64,000 bases of DNA from Bacteroides ovatus (GCF_001314995.1 NZ_CP012938.1:6386001-6450000), one strand, 5' to 3'. Numbered from the stretch's first letter, positions 17,980-27,529 are shown. Program-made: numbers and translations. Notes: generated by a model not told the origin, from the sequence alone.

Positions 17980-19203
17980 ATGCAAGGTATGAAAACATTG
18001 AATAATATAAAAAAGATATGGGGAGCTGCTTTGATAGGAATAGCTTCTTTTATGCTGCAGGGATGCCAGGAAGCCGCTCAAAAAGGTGACGGGTTGTTAA
18101 TGACCGGAACATCTTCGGATAGATTGGTGAAGTTTGCCATTGATGGATTTCCATCTGCGTATGCTGTTTCTGTGACTTCAACTTCTCGCGTTGAATCGGA
18201 TATTCAGGTGAATCTGGCTGTTGATGCAAGTCTGGTTGATACTTATAATGAGGAAATGGGAACCAATTATTATCCCATTCCGGATAAATCATATACATTT
18301 GAAAATCCGGAGGTTACGATTTCAGCAGGACAGGCAATTTCTTCTGCTGCCTCTCTTTCAATTGCCGATGATTCGGAATTTGTTCCGGGACGTGTTTATT
18401 TGATACCAGTTACCATAAAAAGTGCGACGGGAGATTTGGATATTATAGAAGCAGGACGTACTATTTTCCTGAAAGTATCTCGAACATTGCGTTTCCATGC
18501 TCCGTATGTAGGACAGGCTTCTATGGCTTATCAATTTTTGCTTCCGGATCCTATTCCTTCCTTGCCTACTTATACATGGGAAGTGAAGATTTATGCCACT
18601 CAATTCCGTTCTTCCGGAGCTTCCGGTACTACCCGTGTTTGCTCATTTGGAGGTAGTGAGGCGTCTGTAGAAGGGGGAGCAATTGATGATGGGGGCTTTA
18701 AATGTGACCAGAACCTGCTTCGTTTTGGTGAAGGAACGGATGAGCCGAACCAGCTGCATGTAACAACTAAACAGGGTAAAATGTCATCGAATACTCGCTT
18801 TGCTTTAAATACCTGGTATGCTGTTGCCTTGGTAAATGACGGCAGTACGTTGACATTGTATATTAATGGAGAGAAAGATAACTCAATGACAGTTGCTCCG
18901 TATGAATATGCGCTCTATGGAGTGCAGATCGGCATGCCTTCAAAAGGCTATCAATCTTCACAATTATTTTATGGTCGATTGAGTGAGATGCGTCTTTGGA
19001 CTCGTCCTTTGTCTGCTCGTGAAATTAAAGCAAATGTATGTGGGGTAGATCCTTCTACCAATGGGCTTGTGTCTTATTGGAGAATGAATGAAGGAGAAGG
19101 AACTACTTTCTATGATTTATCTCCGTCAAAGCGTGATATCAGTTATAAGAATGGAATCACGATTGACTGGACTTATGATGATACGAATAAATGTCTTGAA
19201 TAA
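17980..19203 (+). CDS. DUF1735-LamG surface lipoprotein, probable glycan-binding protein
   Basis: Lipoprotein of 407 aa (lipobox LQGC, Cys29). Residues 35-155 form a DUF1735 (BT_3987-type N-terminal) beta domain, with VNLAVDASLVDTYNEEMG and YPIPDKSY. Residues 165-400 form a concanavalin-like LamG domain: WYAVALVNDGSTLTLYINGEK, FYGRLSEMRLWTRPLSAREI and LVSYWRMNEGEG. Such proteins occupy the surface-glycan-binding-protein slot of N-glycan loci. The start may be 17980 or the internal ATG at 17989. It lies 13 bp after the GH18 gene and 24 bp before a paralogue of the same architecture. Confidence 0.85.
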   Translation: MQGMKTLNNIKKIWGAALIGIASFMLQGCQEAAQKGDGLLMTGTSSDRLVKFAIDGFPSAYAVSVTSTSRVESDIQVNLAVDASLVDTYNEEMGTNYYPIPDKSYTFENPEVTISAGQAISSAASLSIADDSEFVPGRVYLIPVTIKSATGDLDIIEAGRTIFLKVSRTLRFHAPYVGQASMAYQFLLPDPIPSLPTYTWEVKIYATQFRSSGASGTTRVCSFGGSEASVEGGAIDDGGFKCDQNLLRFGEGTDEPNQLHVTTKQGKMSSNTRFALNTWYAVALVNDGSTLTLYINGEKDNSMTVAPYEYALYGVQIGMPSKGYQSSQLFYGRLSEMRLWTRPLSAREIKANVCGVDPSTNGLVSYWRMNEGEGTTFYDLSPSKRDISYKNGITIDWTYDDTNKCLE

Positions 19204-19227
19204 GGTAATAATAAATGAATAGACTGT

Positions 19228-20508
19228 ATGATAATGAAAAACAATATAAATAGATTAACTCTCCTTTTGCTTGTTTTATTGGGAGGAGTAGGATTCACAT
19301 CTTGTTCGGATGATGACAATGATTTTATTGAATTGCCGACAATAGAGATGCCACAGTCGGAGGCAGGACCTGTTTCTATTGATTATAGGGAGATACTGGA
19401 TGCAGGAAGCTATGTTTATGATTATACTATCAAACTGGATAAACCTGCTGCTACTACTTTATTGTGTGACATTGCCGTGGACGAAAGTATGGTAGAGGCT
19501 TATAACGCTGCAAATAACACATCTTATAAGATGATGCCCGCTTTTGTCTATGAGTTGCAAGCTAAAAATGCGATAGTGAAGGCAGGACAGCAAGAATCCA
19601 ATTCCTTATCAGTTAAGTTTTCATCATTGTTCGGTTTGGTGGAAGGTGAAGAATATTTGCTTCCTATTGTTGCAACAATAGATGAAACGTGTGTAGGACA
19701 ATTTGTAACGGACACTCGTTCTGTTTCTTATTTTACGATTAGCATTGATGGGGAATTGGATTATATACCGGGATTGAATATGAGTTCTTATTCAACGGAT
19801 ATGTATCGTACGTTAAGTTTCGCAAATGATGAAGTAGTTACGATTGAAGATAATACACATACGTTTGAAATGCTTGTATATCCATATAATTGGCACAGTG
19901 GAACTAATTATATAGGTACATGGCGTGGTAAGGATACCAACAATAATAATGAGGTTTTTAGTGGTTGTGAACTACGTGTAACTGGTGCAACGGGAGCGTC
20001 TAATATTGGTAATCGTCAATGTGACTTGACATTGGCTAATCAAAATATAACGTTGCCGGCTAATCAATGGGTTAGGTTGACTATTACTTGTGACGGAACA
20101 AAAACGGGCCAGAATACTGAGGTTGCTTATCGTTTATATATTAACGGTGAGGAAGTTGCTTCTGCAAAACCTACTAAACGTTGGGGACCATCCTCTTCTC
20201 AAAGATTCAAGGTGGGATATACGTTGACTGGTATTCAGTTTGGTAATACAAGTTCAAGTATGTATTTTGATGGTCTGATTTCTGATATTCGTATGTGGAA
20301 GAAGTGTCTGACGGCGGAAGAAGTAAAAGCTAACTTGCGTACAATAGCTTCTCCATCTTCGTCGGACTTATATGGCTATTGGAAATTGGATGAAGGAGAA
20401 GGAAATACATTGAAGGACAGTTCGGGCAATGGGCGTGATTTAACTTTCCCTGCTTCGGCAAATATCATTTGGAATGCAGAATTCAATGATTTGCCTCAAG
20501 ATAATTAA
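19228..20508 (+). CDS. DUF1735-LamG surface lipoprotein (paralogue)
   Basis: Lipoprotein of 426 aa (lipobox FTSC, Cys26) followed by an acidic SDDDND stretch typical of surface-exported Bacteroidetes lipoproteins. It has the architecture of its upstream neighbour: a DUF1735 domain (CDIAVDESMVEAYNAANN) and a LamG domain (WVRLTITCDGTKTG, YFDGLISDIRMWKKCLTAEEV, YGYWKLDEGEG). The two are divergent in sequence, suggesting an old duplication with separate glycan specificities. The ATG at 19234 is an alternative start. A strong inverted repeat follows the stop. Confidence 0.84.
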   Translation: MIMKNNINRLTLLLLVLLGGVGFTSCSDDDNDFIELPTIEMPQSEAGPVSIDYREILDAGSYVYDYTIKLDKPAATTLLCDIAVDESMVEAYNAANNTSYKMMPAFVYELQAKNAIVKAGQQESNSLSVKFSSLFGLVEGEEYLLPIVATIDETCVGQFVTDTRSVSYFTISIDGELDYIPGLNMSSYSTDMYRTLSFANDEVVTIEDNTHTFEMLVYPYNWHSGTNYIGTWRGKDTNNNNEVFSGCELRVTGATGASNIGNRQCDLTLANQNITLPANQWVRLTITCDGTKTGQNTEVAYRLYINGEEVASAKPTKRWGPSSSQRFKVGYTLTGIQFGNTSSSMYFDGLISDIRMWKKCLTAEEVKANLRTIASPSSSDLYGYWKLDEGEGNTLKDSSGNGRDLTFPASANIIWNAEFNDLPQDN

Positions 20509-20520
20509 AATGTGATTTTA

Positions 20521-20557
20521 TATTGGGAGTTATTGTGTTTTTACGTAACTCCCAATA
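20521..20557 (+). repeat. 12-bp perfect inverted repeat after the second LamG gene
   Basis: TATTGGGAGTTA at 20521-20532 and its exact inverse at 20546-20557 flank a 13-nt T-rich loop. No T-run follows. It could reduce read-through into the DUF1573 and GH3 genes, or stabilise the 3' end of the upstream message. Confidence 0.6.
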
Positions 20558-20570
20558 TTAACTTAAAGAA

Positions 20571-21650
20571 ATGATGATGAAACGTTTTATGTCAGCTTTG
20601 ATCGTTTTACTGTGCTCTATTGTTGGCGTATGTGCTCAACAACAGGGAAAAACTGTATTACGTTTTGATACTACTACTTGGAATTTTGGTAATATTCAGG
20701 AAGTAGAAGGCAAAGTGAGTCATACTTTTCATTTTACTAATATACATACTTCTCCTGTTGTGATTGAAGAAGTGATTTCAACTTGTGGGTGTGCCATTCC
20801 TGTTTATAGTAAACAACCTGTAAAACCAGGGCATACAGGCACTATTACCGTAACTTTCGATCCTAAAGGGCGAACAAACTTTTTCTCTAAGAGTATAAGG
20901 GTTGTTTCTAATTCAGGGCAAAGTGTCAATACTCTTTGGGTAAAAGGTACGATAAATACAATGAATCGTATAGAGGATGAATATCCTTATTCTTTATCAT
21001 CAGATATTCTGGCAGACCGAATGACTCTATCTTATGATTTGTTACAGCATAATGGGAGGCCAAAACAATTGGAAATTAGAATCTATAACCGATCGGATAA
21101 AATGGTCAGGTTGTCATACTCGCTGTTGGATAAGAGTGGATGTTTGTCGATATCTATGCCATCATCTCTTCAAGGTCGATCTTGTGCGACTATAAAAATA
21201 ACAGCTTCTCCTTTAAAAGGCTTTTACGGTACATTTAAAGATAAGATTATTATTAGTGCCAATTCCGTACACAGTTCTCCTATACAAATCTTTGGTACAG
21301 TGATTGATGATATGAGAAAAGTAAGCACGGCAACTGCTCCCCGGATGAAGTGTTCACAATCTTATTTTAATTTTGGGAATATCTCATTAAAAAAGCATAT
21401 TCAGAGAAAAGTTAAAGTTACTAATGAAGGGGCGAATCCTCTTATTATCCGCAAAATAGAATGTCCGGAATTTGTTTCTACTAATATCCGGGGTGAAAAG
21501 GTTTTGAAGCAAAATGAGTGTCTGGAGGTTCTGTTTGAATTAAATGTATCATCTTCAAACCATCTATTGGATGCAAAGGTCAAGTTGATAACAAATGATG
21601 CTCATCAGCCTGTACATACAGTTATATTTGAAGGGGAAATGGGTAAGTAG
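20571..21650 (+). CDS. DUF1573-domain secreted protein
   Basis: Protein of 359 aa with a signal peptide ending near VCAQQ. The N-terminal DUF1573 domain (about 28-125) reads TTWNFGNIQEVEGKVSHTFHF and STCGCAIPVY with the family CGC motif. A second, less typical Ig-like copy near the C-terminus (about 265-359) reads YFNFGNISLKKHIQRKVKVTNEG. The fold is an ASH/Ig-like sandwich of unknown ligand. Its place between surface binding proteins and the GH3 gene suggests an accessory role in the locus. The start could be any of three consecutive Met codons from 20571. Confidence 0.82.
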   Translation: MMMKRFMSALIVLLCSIVGVCAQQQGKTVLRFDTTTWNFGNIQEVEGKVSHTFHFTNIHTSPVVIEEVISTCGCAIPVYSKQPVKPGHTGTITVTFDPKGRTNFFSKSIRVVSNSGQSVNTLWVKGTINTMNRIEDEYPYSLSSDILADRMTLSYDLLQHNGRPKQLEIRIYNRSDKMVRLSYSLLDKSGCLSISMPSSLQGRSCATIKITASPLKGFYGTFKDKIIISANSVHSSPIQIFGTVIDDMRKVSTATAPRMKCSQSYFNFGNISLKKHIQRKVKVTNEGANPLIIRKIECPEFVSTNIRGEKVLKQNECLEVLFELNVSSSNHLLDAKVKLITNDAHQPVHTVIFEGEMGK

Positions 21651-21726
21651 GGTTGAATATCTCTATTTGAAAGATTAGAAGAAATACACTATAAATTAAT
21701 TGAGTCATTTTACTGTATATAACATT

Positions 21727-24075
21727 ATGATAAAACGATTGTATATTTTGGTGATAGTACAGATGGTATGTACTTTGGGGTTTACTCAATCCTCTCCCTC
21801 GTTACCTGCTTACAAAGATCCCAGTTTGTCAATAGATATAAGACTTTCAGATTTACTTTCCCGCATGACTTTAGAAGAAAAGGTCGGTCAGTTACTTTGT
21901 CCTTTAGGTTGGGAAATGTATGAAATCCATGGTAGTGAGGTTCATCCTTCCGGAAAGTTCAAGCAATTGATTAAAGAAAGAAATGCCGGAATGCTTTGGG
22001 CGACTTATCGTGCAGACCCGTGGACAAAAAAAACTCTGGCAAATGGACTTAATTCCGAGATGGCAGCAAAAGCAGGGAATGCATTGCAAAAATATGTGAT
22101 GGAGAATACTCGTTTGGGAATTCCGATGTTTTTAGCAGAAGAAGCCCCTCATGGGCACATGGCAATTGGTGCTACAGTTTTTCCTACGGGTATCGGAATG
22201 GCGGCTACCTGGTCACCGGAATTAGTAAAAGAAGTTGGTCAAGTTATCGCTAAAGAAATTCGTTCCCAAGGTGGGCATATTAGTTACGGTCCCGTACTTG
22301 ATCTGACCCGTGATCCCCGTTGGTCCCGCGTGGAAGAAACATTTGGTGAAGATCCTGTGTTGAGTGGTATTTTAGGGGCGTCTATGGTTGACGGTTTAGG
22401 TGGAGGTAATCTATCACAAAAATACGCTACCATAGCTACCTTGAAACATTTTCTGGCATACGCTGTGCCGGAGGGTGGACAGAATGGTAATTATGCTTCA
22501 GTCGGTATTCGTGATTTGCATCAGAATTTTCTTCCTCCTTTTCGTAAGGCAATAGATGCAGGGGCATTGTCTGTAATGACTTCATACAATTCGATAGATG
22601 GGACACCTTGTACGTCGAACCATTATTTGCTGACTCAACTCTTGCGTAATGAATGGAAGTTTCGTGGCTTTGTAGTTTCCGATTTATATAGTATTGAAGG
22701 GATTCACGAAAGCCACTTTGTTGCTCCAACCAAAGAGAATGCAGCCATACAATCTGTAATGGCAGGCGTTGATGTTGACTTAGGTGGGGATGCTTATACC
22801 AACCTTTGTCATGCAGTTCAATCTGGACAAATGGATAAGACTGTGATTGATACGGCTGTCTGCCGGGTGTTACGGATGAAGTTTGAGATGGGCTTGTTTG
22901 AGCATCCTTATGTGGATCCGAAAATTGCTGCTAAAACAGTACGCCGTAAAGAACATATCGAACTGGCACGTAAAATCGCACAGTCTTCCATAACACTTCT
23001 CAAAAATGAGAATTCAATTCTTCCTTTAAGCAAGACGATAAATAAGGTGGCGGTAATTGGCCCTAATGCTGACAATCGATATAATATGTTAGGGGACTAT
23101 ACAGCTCCTCAGGAAGATAGTAATGTGAAAACAGTTCTTGATGGAATTCTAACAAAATTATCTCCTTTTCGTGTGGAATATGTACGAGGCTGTGCTATTC
23201 GTGATACTACAGTGAATGAGATAGAACAGGCAATTAAAGCTGCCCGTCGCTCCGAAGTTGTAATTGTGGTTGTGGGTGGTTCCAGTGCCCGTGATTTTAA
23301 AACGAGCTATAAAGAAACAGGTGCGGCTGTAGCTGAAGAGGGTAGTGTAAGTGATATGGAGTGTGGAGAAGGATTTGACCGTGCCAGTTTATCCTTACTT
23401 GGTAGACAACAAGAACTATTGGAATCTTTGCAAAAGACAGGTAAGCCTTTGATTGTCGTTTATATTGAAGGTCGTCCTTTAGAAAAGAATTGGGCTTCGG
23501 AATATGCGGATGCGCTACTGACTGCTTACTATCCGGGGCAGGAGGGTGGAAATGCTATAGCGGATGTTCTTTTTGGAGATTATAATCCTTCCGGACGTTT
23601 GCCAATCTCCGTTCCGCGTTCTGTAGGTCAGATTCCGGTTTATTATAATAAGAAAGCTCCTCGAAATCATGATTATGTGGAAATGTCATCTTTTCCGTTA
23701 TATAGCTTTGGTTATGGGATGAGTTATACCACTTTTGAATATTCTGATTTGCAGGTAGTGCAGAAATCTGCTCGTTGTTTTGAAGTCTCATTTAAAGTAA
23801 AGAATACAGGGAAGTATGATGGTGAGGAAGTATCACAACTTTATATGAGAGATGAATATGCATCAGTTGTTCAGCCGATGAAACAGTTGAAACATTTTGA
23901 ACGTTTCCATTTGAAAAAAGGAGAAGAAAAAAAAGTTACTTTTGTTTTGACAGAGGAGGACTTTTTCTTGGTTAACTATACTTTGAAGAAAGTAGTAGAG
24001 TCTGGAAATTTCCATCTTATGATTGGTGCCGCTTCTAATGATATTAGGTTGCAGAATGTTATTTTAGTGGAGTAA
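21727..24075 (+). CDS. Glycoside hydrolase family 3
   Basis: Exported GH3 enzyme of 782 aa. The frame opens at TTG 21700, but ATG 21727 places MIKRLYILVIVQMVCTLGFTQ as a clean signal peptide. The (beta/alpha)8 domain has RMTLEEKVGQL, DPRWSRVEETFGEDP, KHFLAY and the nucleophile segment FRGFVVSDLY (Asp about residue 319). The second alpha/beta domain starts near LLKNENSILPLSK. A FnIII-like C-terminal domain carries FGYGMSYTTFEYS. GH3 enzymes release terminal beta-glucosyl, xylosyl or N-acetylglucosaminyl units, and the motifs favour the glucosidase/xylosidase branch. It is the last gene of the locus. Confidence 0.9.
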   Translation: MIKRLYILVIVQMVCTLGFTQSSPSLPAYKDPSLSIDIRLSDLLSRMTLEEKVGQLLCPLGWEMYEIHGSEVHPSGKFKQLIKERNAGMLWATYRADPWTKKTLANGLNSEMAAKAGNALQKYVMENTRLGIPMFLAEEAPHGHMAIGATVFPTGIGMAATWSPELVKEVGQVIAKEIRSQGGHISYGPVLDLTRDPRWSRVEETFGEDPVLSGILGASMVDGLGGGNLSQKYATIATLKHFLAYAVPEGGQNGNYASVGIRDLHQNFLPPFRKAIDAGALSVMTSYNSIDGTPCTSNHYLLTQLLRNEWKFRGFVVSDLYSIEGIHESHFVAPTKENAAIQSVMAGVDVDLGGDAYTNLCHAVQSGQMDKTVIDTAVCRVLRMKFEMGLFEHPYVDPKIAAKTVRRKEHIELARKIAQSSITLLKNENSILPLSKTINKVAVIGPNADNRYNMLGDYTAPQEDSNVKTVLDGILTKLSPFRVEYVRGCAIRDTTVNEIEQAIKAARRSEVVIVVVGGSSARDFKTSYKETGAAVAEEGSVSDMECGEGFDRASLSLLGRQQELLESLQKTGKPLIVVYIEGRPLEKNWASEYADALLTAYYPGQEGGNAIADVLFGDYNPSGRLPISVPRSVGQIPVYYNKKAPRNHDYVEMSSFPLYSFGYGMSYTTFEYSDLQVVQKSARCFEVSFKVKNTGKYDGEEVSQLYMRDEYASVVQPMKQLKHFERFHLKKGEEKKVTFVLTEEDFFLVNYTLKKVVESGNFHLMIGAASNDIRLQNVILVE

Positions 24076-24122
24076 TTTTTATTAATATCTATATTAAGAG
24101 ATTTCCTGTTTCGTTTTCTCTT

Positions 24123-24166
24123 AATAAAAAAGAGAGAATATTCCTTTTGCGGAAATATCCTCTCTT
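24123..24166 (-). terminator. Intrinsic terminator of dps
   Basis: A 14-15 bp stem (24130-24144 with 24151-24166, loop TTTTGC) is followed on the minus strand by a T-run (24123-24130). It lies 32 bp past the dps stop. It also separates dps from the convergent GH3 gene. Confidence 0.75.
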
Positions 24167-24197
24167 TCTCACCTAAAACCTAAACCTTTTATTTCAA

Positions 24198-24674
24198 TTA
24201 CTTGCTACTATAAGCAACCAACATCCAAACCAATTTTTCCTGTTCTTTCAGATAATCGCTCATCATCGAAACGGTTACTTCGTCTCCGGCTTGAGAAGCG
24301 ATAGATAAGATCTTACGTTCTTCACCAATCAGATAGCTGATAGACTGAAGGATATTATTCAATGCTTCGTCTCCGTTGCTTACCTTATCCACTTCATTCA
24401 CATTTGCTACTTTTAGATAATCGCTGAATTTATTGGCAGGAGTACCACCCAGCATCAAGATACGTTCTGCGATTTCATCCACCTTTTCAGCCGTGTCATC
24501 ATACATCTTTTCGAATTGACTGTGGAGTACAAAGAAATTATGTCCCTTGATATTCCAGTGGAAACCGCGAAGATTGGTGTAATACACTTGGAAGTCTGCT
24601 AATAGTTGTTGCAAAGATGCTACTACGTTGTTTGCTCCCGATTCGTTCAATTTGATAAATTCTAAAGTTTTCAT
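24198..24674 (-). CDS. dps: Dps-type ferritin-like DNA-protection protein
   Basis: Protein of 158 aa. Dps proteins form 12-mers that oxidise and store iron with peroxide as oxidant. The inter-subunit ferroxidase motif is visible: FHWNIKGHNFFVLH followed by FEKMYDDTAEKVDEIAERI, supplying the His, Asp and Glu ligands. The C-terminal helix is QEKLVWMLVAY. It is transcribed away from oxyR, with back-to-back promoters in 136 bp. This fits peroxide-inducible control by OxyR, which is established for Bacteroides dps. Confidence 0.95.
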   Translation of the reverse strand: MKTLEFIKLNESGANNVVASLQQLLADFQVYYTNLRGFHWNIKGHNFFVLHSQFEKMYDDTAEKVDEIAERILMLGGTPANKFSDYLKVANVNEVDKVSNGDEALNNILQSISYLIGEERKILSIASQAGDEVTVSMMSDYLKEQEKLVWMLVAYSSK

Positions 24675-24723
24675 ATTCTTCTATTTTTAATGATTTATAC
24701 TTGTTCTCTTTTTTTCTGTACTG

Positions 24724-24755
24724 CAAAGATAAGGCGTAAAATGCTTGCTGTCAAA
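24724..24755 (-). promoter_or_regulatory. dps promoter
   Basis: Read on the minus strand, -33 TTTG (24752-24755) and -7 TATCTTTG (24724-24731) are separated by 20 nt, matching the Bacteroides consensus. The -33 box lies inside the spacer of the divergent oxyR promoter, so the two probably compete or are co-regulated by OxyR. Confidence 0.75.
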
Positions 24756-24774
24756 CTGAAAATTTCTATCTTTG
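24745..24774 (+). promoter_or_regulatory. oxyR promoter
   Basis: -33 TTG (24745-24747), a 19-nt spacer and -7 TATCTTTG (24767-24774), 36 bp before the oxyR ATG. It interleaves with the divergent dps promoter. Confidence 0.75.
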
Positions 24775-24810
24775 CATAGATAAAATCTATAACTTAATAA
24801 GATTTGATAG

Positions 24811-25737
24811 ATGACGATACAACAATTAGAGTATATACTGGCTGTAGACCAGTTCAGGCATTTCGCACGGGCAGCTGAATATTGTCGTGTGACGCAGCCT
24901 ACTTTGAGTGCAATGATTCAGAAACTGGAAGATGAACTGGGAGTAAAGTTGTTCGATAGGACAGTGCAACCCGTTTGTCCGACACCCATCGGGCAGAAAG
25001 TGATAGACCAGGCTCGCGTGATTCTGGCGCAGGCAGCTCAAGTGAAAGAAATAATCAGTGAAGATAAACAGTCATTGTCAGGCGTATTCCGCTTGGGGGT
25101 ATTACCTACTATCGCTCCCTATCTGCTTCCTCGCTTTTTTCCTCAACTAATGGAAAAATATCCCGAACTGGATATTCGTGTCACGGAAATGAAGACACAG
25201 GATATTCAGCAGGCTTTGCATGTCGGAGATTTGGATGCGGGAATTATTGCCAGCAAACTGGAAGATACGTTCTTGACAGAAGAAACTCTTTTCTATGAGC
25301 AATTTTACGCTTATGTGTCACGAAAAGAATCCTCTTTCAAGCATGATATGATCCGTACTTCTGATATAACAGGCGAACATCTTTGGCTTTTGGACGAAGG
25401 ACACTGTTTTCGCGATCAACTCGTCCGTTTCTGTCAGATGGAGGCCGTGAAGGTTAATCAGATGGCCTATCGTTTGGGAAGTATGGAAACCTTTATGCGA
25501 ATGGTAGAAAGTGGAAAAGGAATCACTTTTATTCCCGAATTGGCAGTGATGCAATTGACGGAAGAACAGCGGCAGTTGGTACGTCCGTTTGCCATTCCCC
25601 GACCTACACGGCAAGTGGTACTGGTAACAAATAAAGATTTTATTCGCCACAGTCTCTTATGCGTCCTGAAAGAGGAAATAAAGGCGGCGGTTCCCAAGGA
25701 AATGCTTTCTTTACAGTCCATACAATGTTTGTTATAG
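24811..25737 (+). CDS. oxyR: Peroxide-sensing LysR-type regulator OxyR
   Basis: LysR regulator of 308 aa. The N-terminal winged helix starts MTIQQLEYILAVDQFRHFARAA and includes the recognition segment CRVTQPTLSAMIQKLE. The effector domain contains EGHCFRDQLVRFC. Its two Cys fall at residues 199 and 208, the same numbers as the redox pair of E. coli OxyR, so disulfide-based H2O2 sensing is expected. It is divergent from dps, a known OxyR target, with overlapping promoters between them. Confidence 0.95.
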   Translation: MTIQQLEYILAVDQFRHFARAAEYCRVTQPTLSAMIQKLEDELGVKLFDRTVQPVCPTPIGQKVIDQARVILAQAAQVKEIISEDKQSLSGVFRLGVLPTIAPYLLPRFFPQLMEKYPELDIRVTEMKTQDIQQALHVGDLDAGIIASKLEDTFLTEETLFYEQFYAYVSRKESSFKHDMIRTSDITGEHLWLLDEGHCFRDQLVRFCQMEAVKVNQMAYRLGSMETFMRMVESGKGITFIPELAVMQLTEEQRQLVRPFAIPRPTRQVVLVTNKDFIRHSLLCVLKEEIKAAVPKEMLSLQSIQCLL

Positions 25738-25823
25738 CACATTAGGGAATCCCTTTTTCCATCGAGAACAATCTCTTTCTGTAAAAAATGTAGCAAAGTT
25801 GCGTTATAATAATACGGATATGT

Positions 25824-25854
25824 TTTGATTTCTAGTCTGAATTGCTTATTTTTG
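25824..25854 (+). promoter_or_regulatory. aqpZ promoter
   Basis: -33 TTTG (25824-25827), a 19-nt spacer and -7 TATTTTTG (25847-25854), 29 bp upstream of the aquaporin ATG. Confidence 0.7.
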
Positions 25855-25883
25855 GAAAGTAAACAAAAACAATATTAATTACT

Positions 25884-26564
25884 ATGAAAAAGTACATTGC
25901 AGAAATGATTGGAACGATGGTGCTCGTTCTTATGGGATGTGGTAGCGCCGTCTTTGCTGGTGGTTTGGCTGATACAGTAGGTGCTGGTGTGGGAACAATC
26001 GGCGTAGCTTTAGCCTTTGGTTTATCCGTAGTAGCGATGGCGTATGCTATCGGAGGTATTTCGGGATGTCACATTAATCCTGCTATTACATTAGGAGTGT
26101 TTTTGACTGGTCGTATGAATGGAAAAGATGCAGGTATGTATATGATTTTCCAGGTAATCGGAGCTATTATCGGTTCGGCTATTCTTTTTGCTTTAGTTTC
26201 TACCGGTGCTCATGACGGGCCTACAGCGACAGGTTCGAATGGTTTTGGTGATGGAGAAATGTTGCAGGCATTTATTGCGGAAGCAGTATTTACTTTCATA
26301 TTTGTATTGGTAGTGCTCGGCTCTACCGATCCGAAGAAGGGAGCAGGCAATCTGGCAGGACTTGCCATCGGTTTGACTCTTGTATTGGTACATATTGTAT
26401 GTATTCCTATCACAGGGACTTCTGTAAACCCGGCACGTAGTATTGCTCCGGCATTATTCCAAGGAGGAGAAGCATTGTCGCAGTTGTGGCTGTTCATCAT
26501 TGCTCCATTTGTAGGAGCTGCATTGAGTGCAGTTGTTTGGAATTATCTGGGAGATAAGAAATAA
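25884..26564 (+). CDS. aqpZ: Aquaporin (AqpZ-type MIP channel)
   Basis: Inner-membrane channel of 226 aa with six predicted helices and both NPA half-helix motifs: CHINPAITLGVFLTGR and TSVNPARSIAPAL. The VHIVCIPITGTSVNPARS segment matches water-selective AqpZ proteins (selectivity-filter His and Arg) rather than glycerol facilitators. It is monocistronic, with its own promoter and a terminator 37 bp after the stop. Confidence 0.92.
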   Translation: MKKYIAEMIGTMVLVLMGCGSAVFAGGLADTVGAGVGTIGVALAFGLSVVAMAYAIGGISGCHINPAITLGVFLTGRMNGKDAGMYMIFQVIGAIIGSAILFALVSTGAHDGPTATGSNGFGDGEMLQAFIAEAVFTFIFVLVVLGSTDPKKGAGNLAGLAIGLTLVLVHIVCIPITGTSVNPARSIAPALFQGGEALSQLWLFIIAPFVGAALSAVVWNYLGDKK

Positions 26565-26601
26565 CTCTTTTAGAAGAAAGAATATAAAGAAGAAAGTAAA
26601 A

Positions 26602-26633
26602 GGGCGGCAGTTTCACAACTACCGCCCTCTTTT
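26602..26633 (+). terminator. Intrinsic terminator of aqpZ
   Basis: GGGCGGCAGTT and AACTACCGCCC pair at 10 of 11 positions around a 4-nt loop, followed by TCTTTT. It lies between aqpZ and the convergent lipoprotein gene. Confidence 0.75.
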
Positions 26634-26695
26634 GCGTAATTAATATATTATATTAAAAAAGAGTGTGTTTCGCATGTTCACATTAGATTAGTCGT

Positions 26696-27418
26696 CTAAG
26701 GAAATTTCACTTCATAAGTTTTCGGCCCGCCATAAATGGTGTTGACACGAATTCTTAGTCCCTTTTTCCCCTCCATCCGGTCTTTAATCTTATCCAGTTT
26801 GAAAGACACATATCCTTCACCCAAACGTTGAGGATCATCTCCTTCACTGTTATGACGGAATTCCAGATTGATATATTCGTCCTCCGCATTGCCTTCGTCA
26901 GCAGTGGGAGCAGTCTCTTCTTTGTCGTTAATCACCAGATTCAGGAAATGTTTTTTATCATCACTATGTGTTCCGTAATATTGGAATTCAATCGTCAGAT
27001 ATTTATTATCCTTATTGATCCACATATAAGTCGTGTTGATCTTATCATCTCCGATTTTCTCTTCGTCGTTGTCATCTTCACCCATTGTGACGATGTCTTT
27101 GGTTAAGATTGGATTGATACCTTTCACCTGAATATTAAGGTCGTATCCATTCACAGGCTCTTCCAACTCGTTGAATATCACAAAAGCTCTTTGTCCCTCC
27201 ACCCAATCTTCATTGTTCCATCCTTGTGAGTTGCTGGGATACATCTTTTTCCCGTCATCCAAAGTGAAATAAAATTCCTTGCTATCCTGGCTAATCATAT
27301 TGATGGTGCTGATAGCCAGAAGATCGGACGAATTATCATCGTCGTCCAAGCATGACTGGAGAATCGGCATGGTAGTCATAATAGCAAAGATAAAGGCAAT
27401 GAATTTAAATTTCTTCAT
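26696..27418 (-). CDS. NigD-like lipoprotein
   Basis: Lipoprotein of 240 aa with lipobox LQSC (Cys23) followed by LDDDDN, a surface-export-like acidic stretch. An OB-like N-terminal part covers roughly residues 35-120. The C-terminal beta sandwich has [29 protein letters not shown] and a closing [18 protein letters not shown]. These match the NigD-like family, common in Bacteroidetes and of unknown function. It is convergent with aqpZ and divergent from the ECF sigma gene at 27594. Assignment is by pattern only. Confidence 0.72.
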   Translation of the reverse strand: MKKFKFIAFIFAIMTTMPILQSCLDDDDNSSDLLAISTINMISQDSKEFYFTLDDGKKMYPSNSQGWNNEDWVEGQRAFVIFNELEEPVNGYDLNIQVKGINPILTKDIVTMGEDDNDEEKIGDDKINTTYMWINKDNKYLTIEFQYYGTHSDDKKHFLNLVINDKEETAPTADEGNAEDEYINLEFRHNSEGDDPQRLGEGYVSFKLDKIKDRMEGKKGLRIRVNTIYGGPKTYEVKFP

Positions 27419-27529
27419 ATACTTACTAGGTTTTAGATTTTATAATATTTATGTTTTCTGTAGTGAAAATGCAAGAGGATAGAAAATATTGCATTCGGAT
27501 CTGTTAAAGAAACAAAAGTGATAAAAGAG

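Noticed and set aside
21700..21726. TTG start for the GH3 gene
   Set aside because: It would bury the signal peptide. ATG 21727 gives a normal exported N-terminus.
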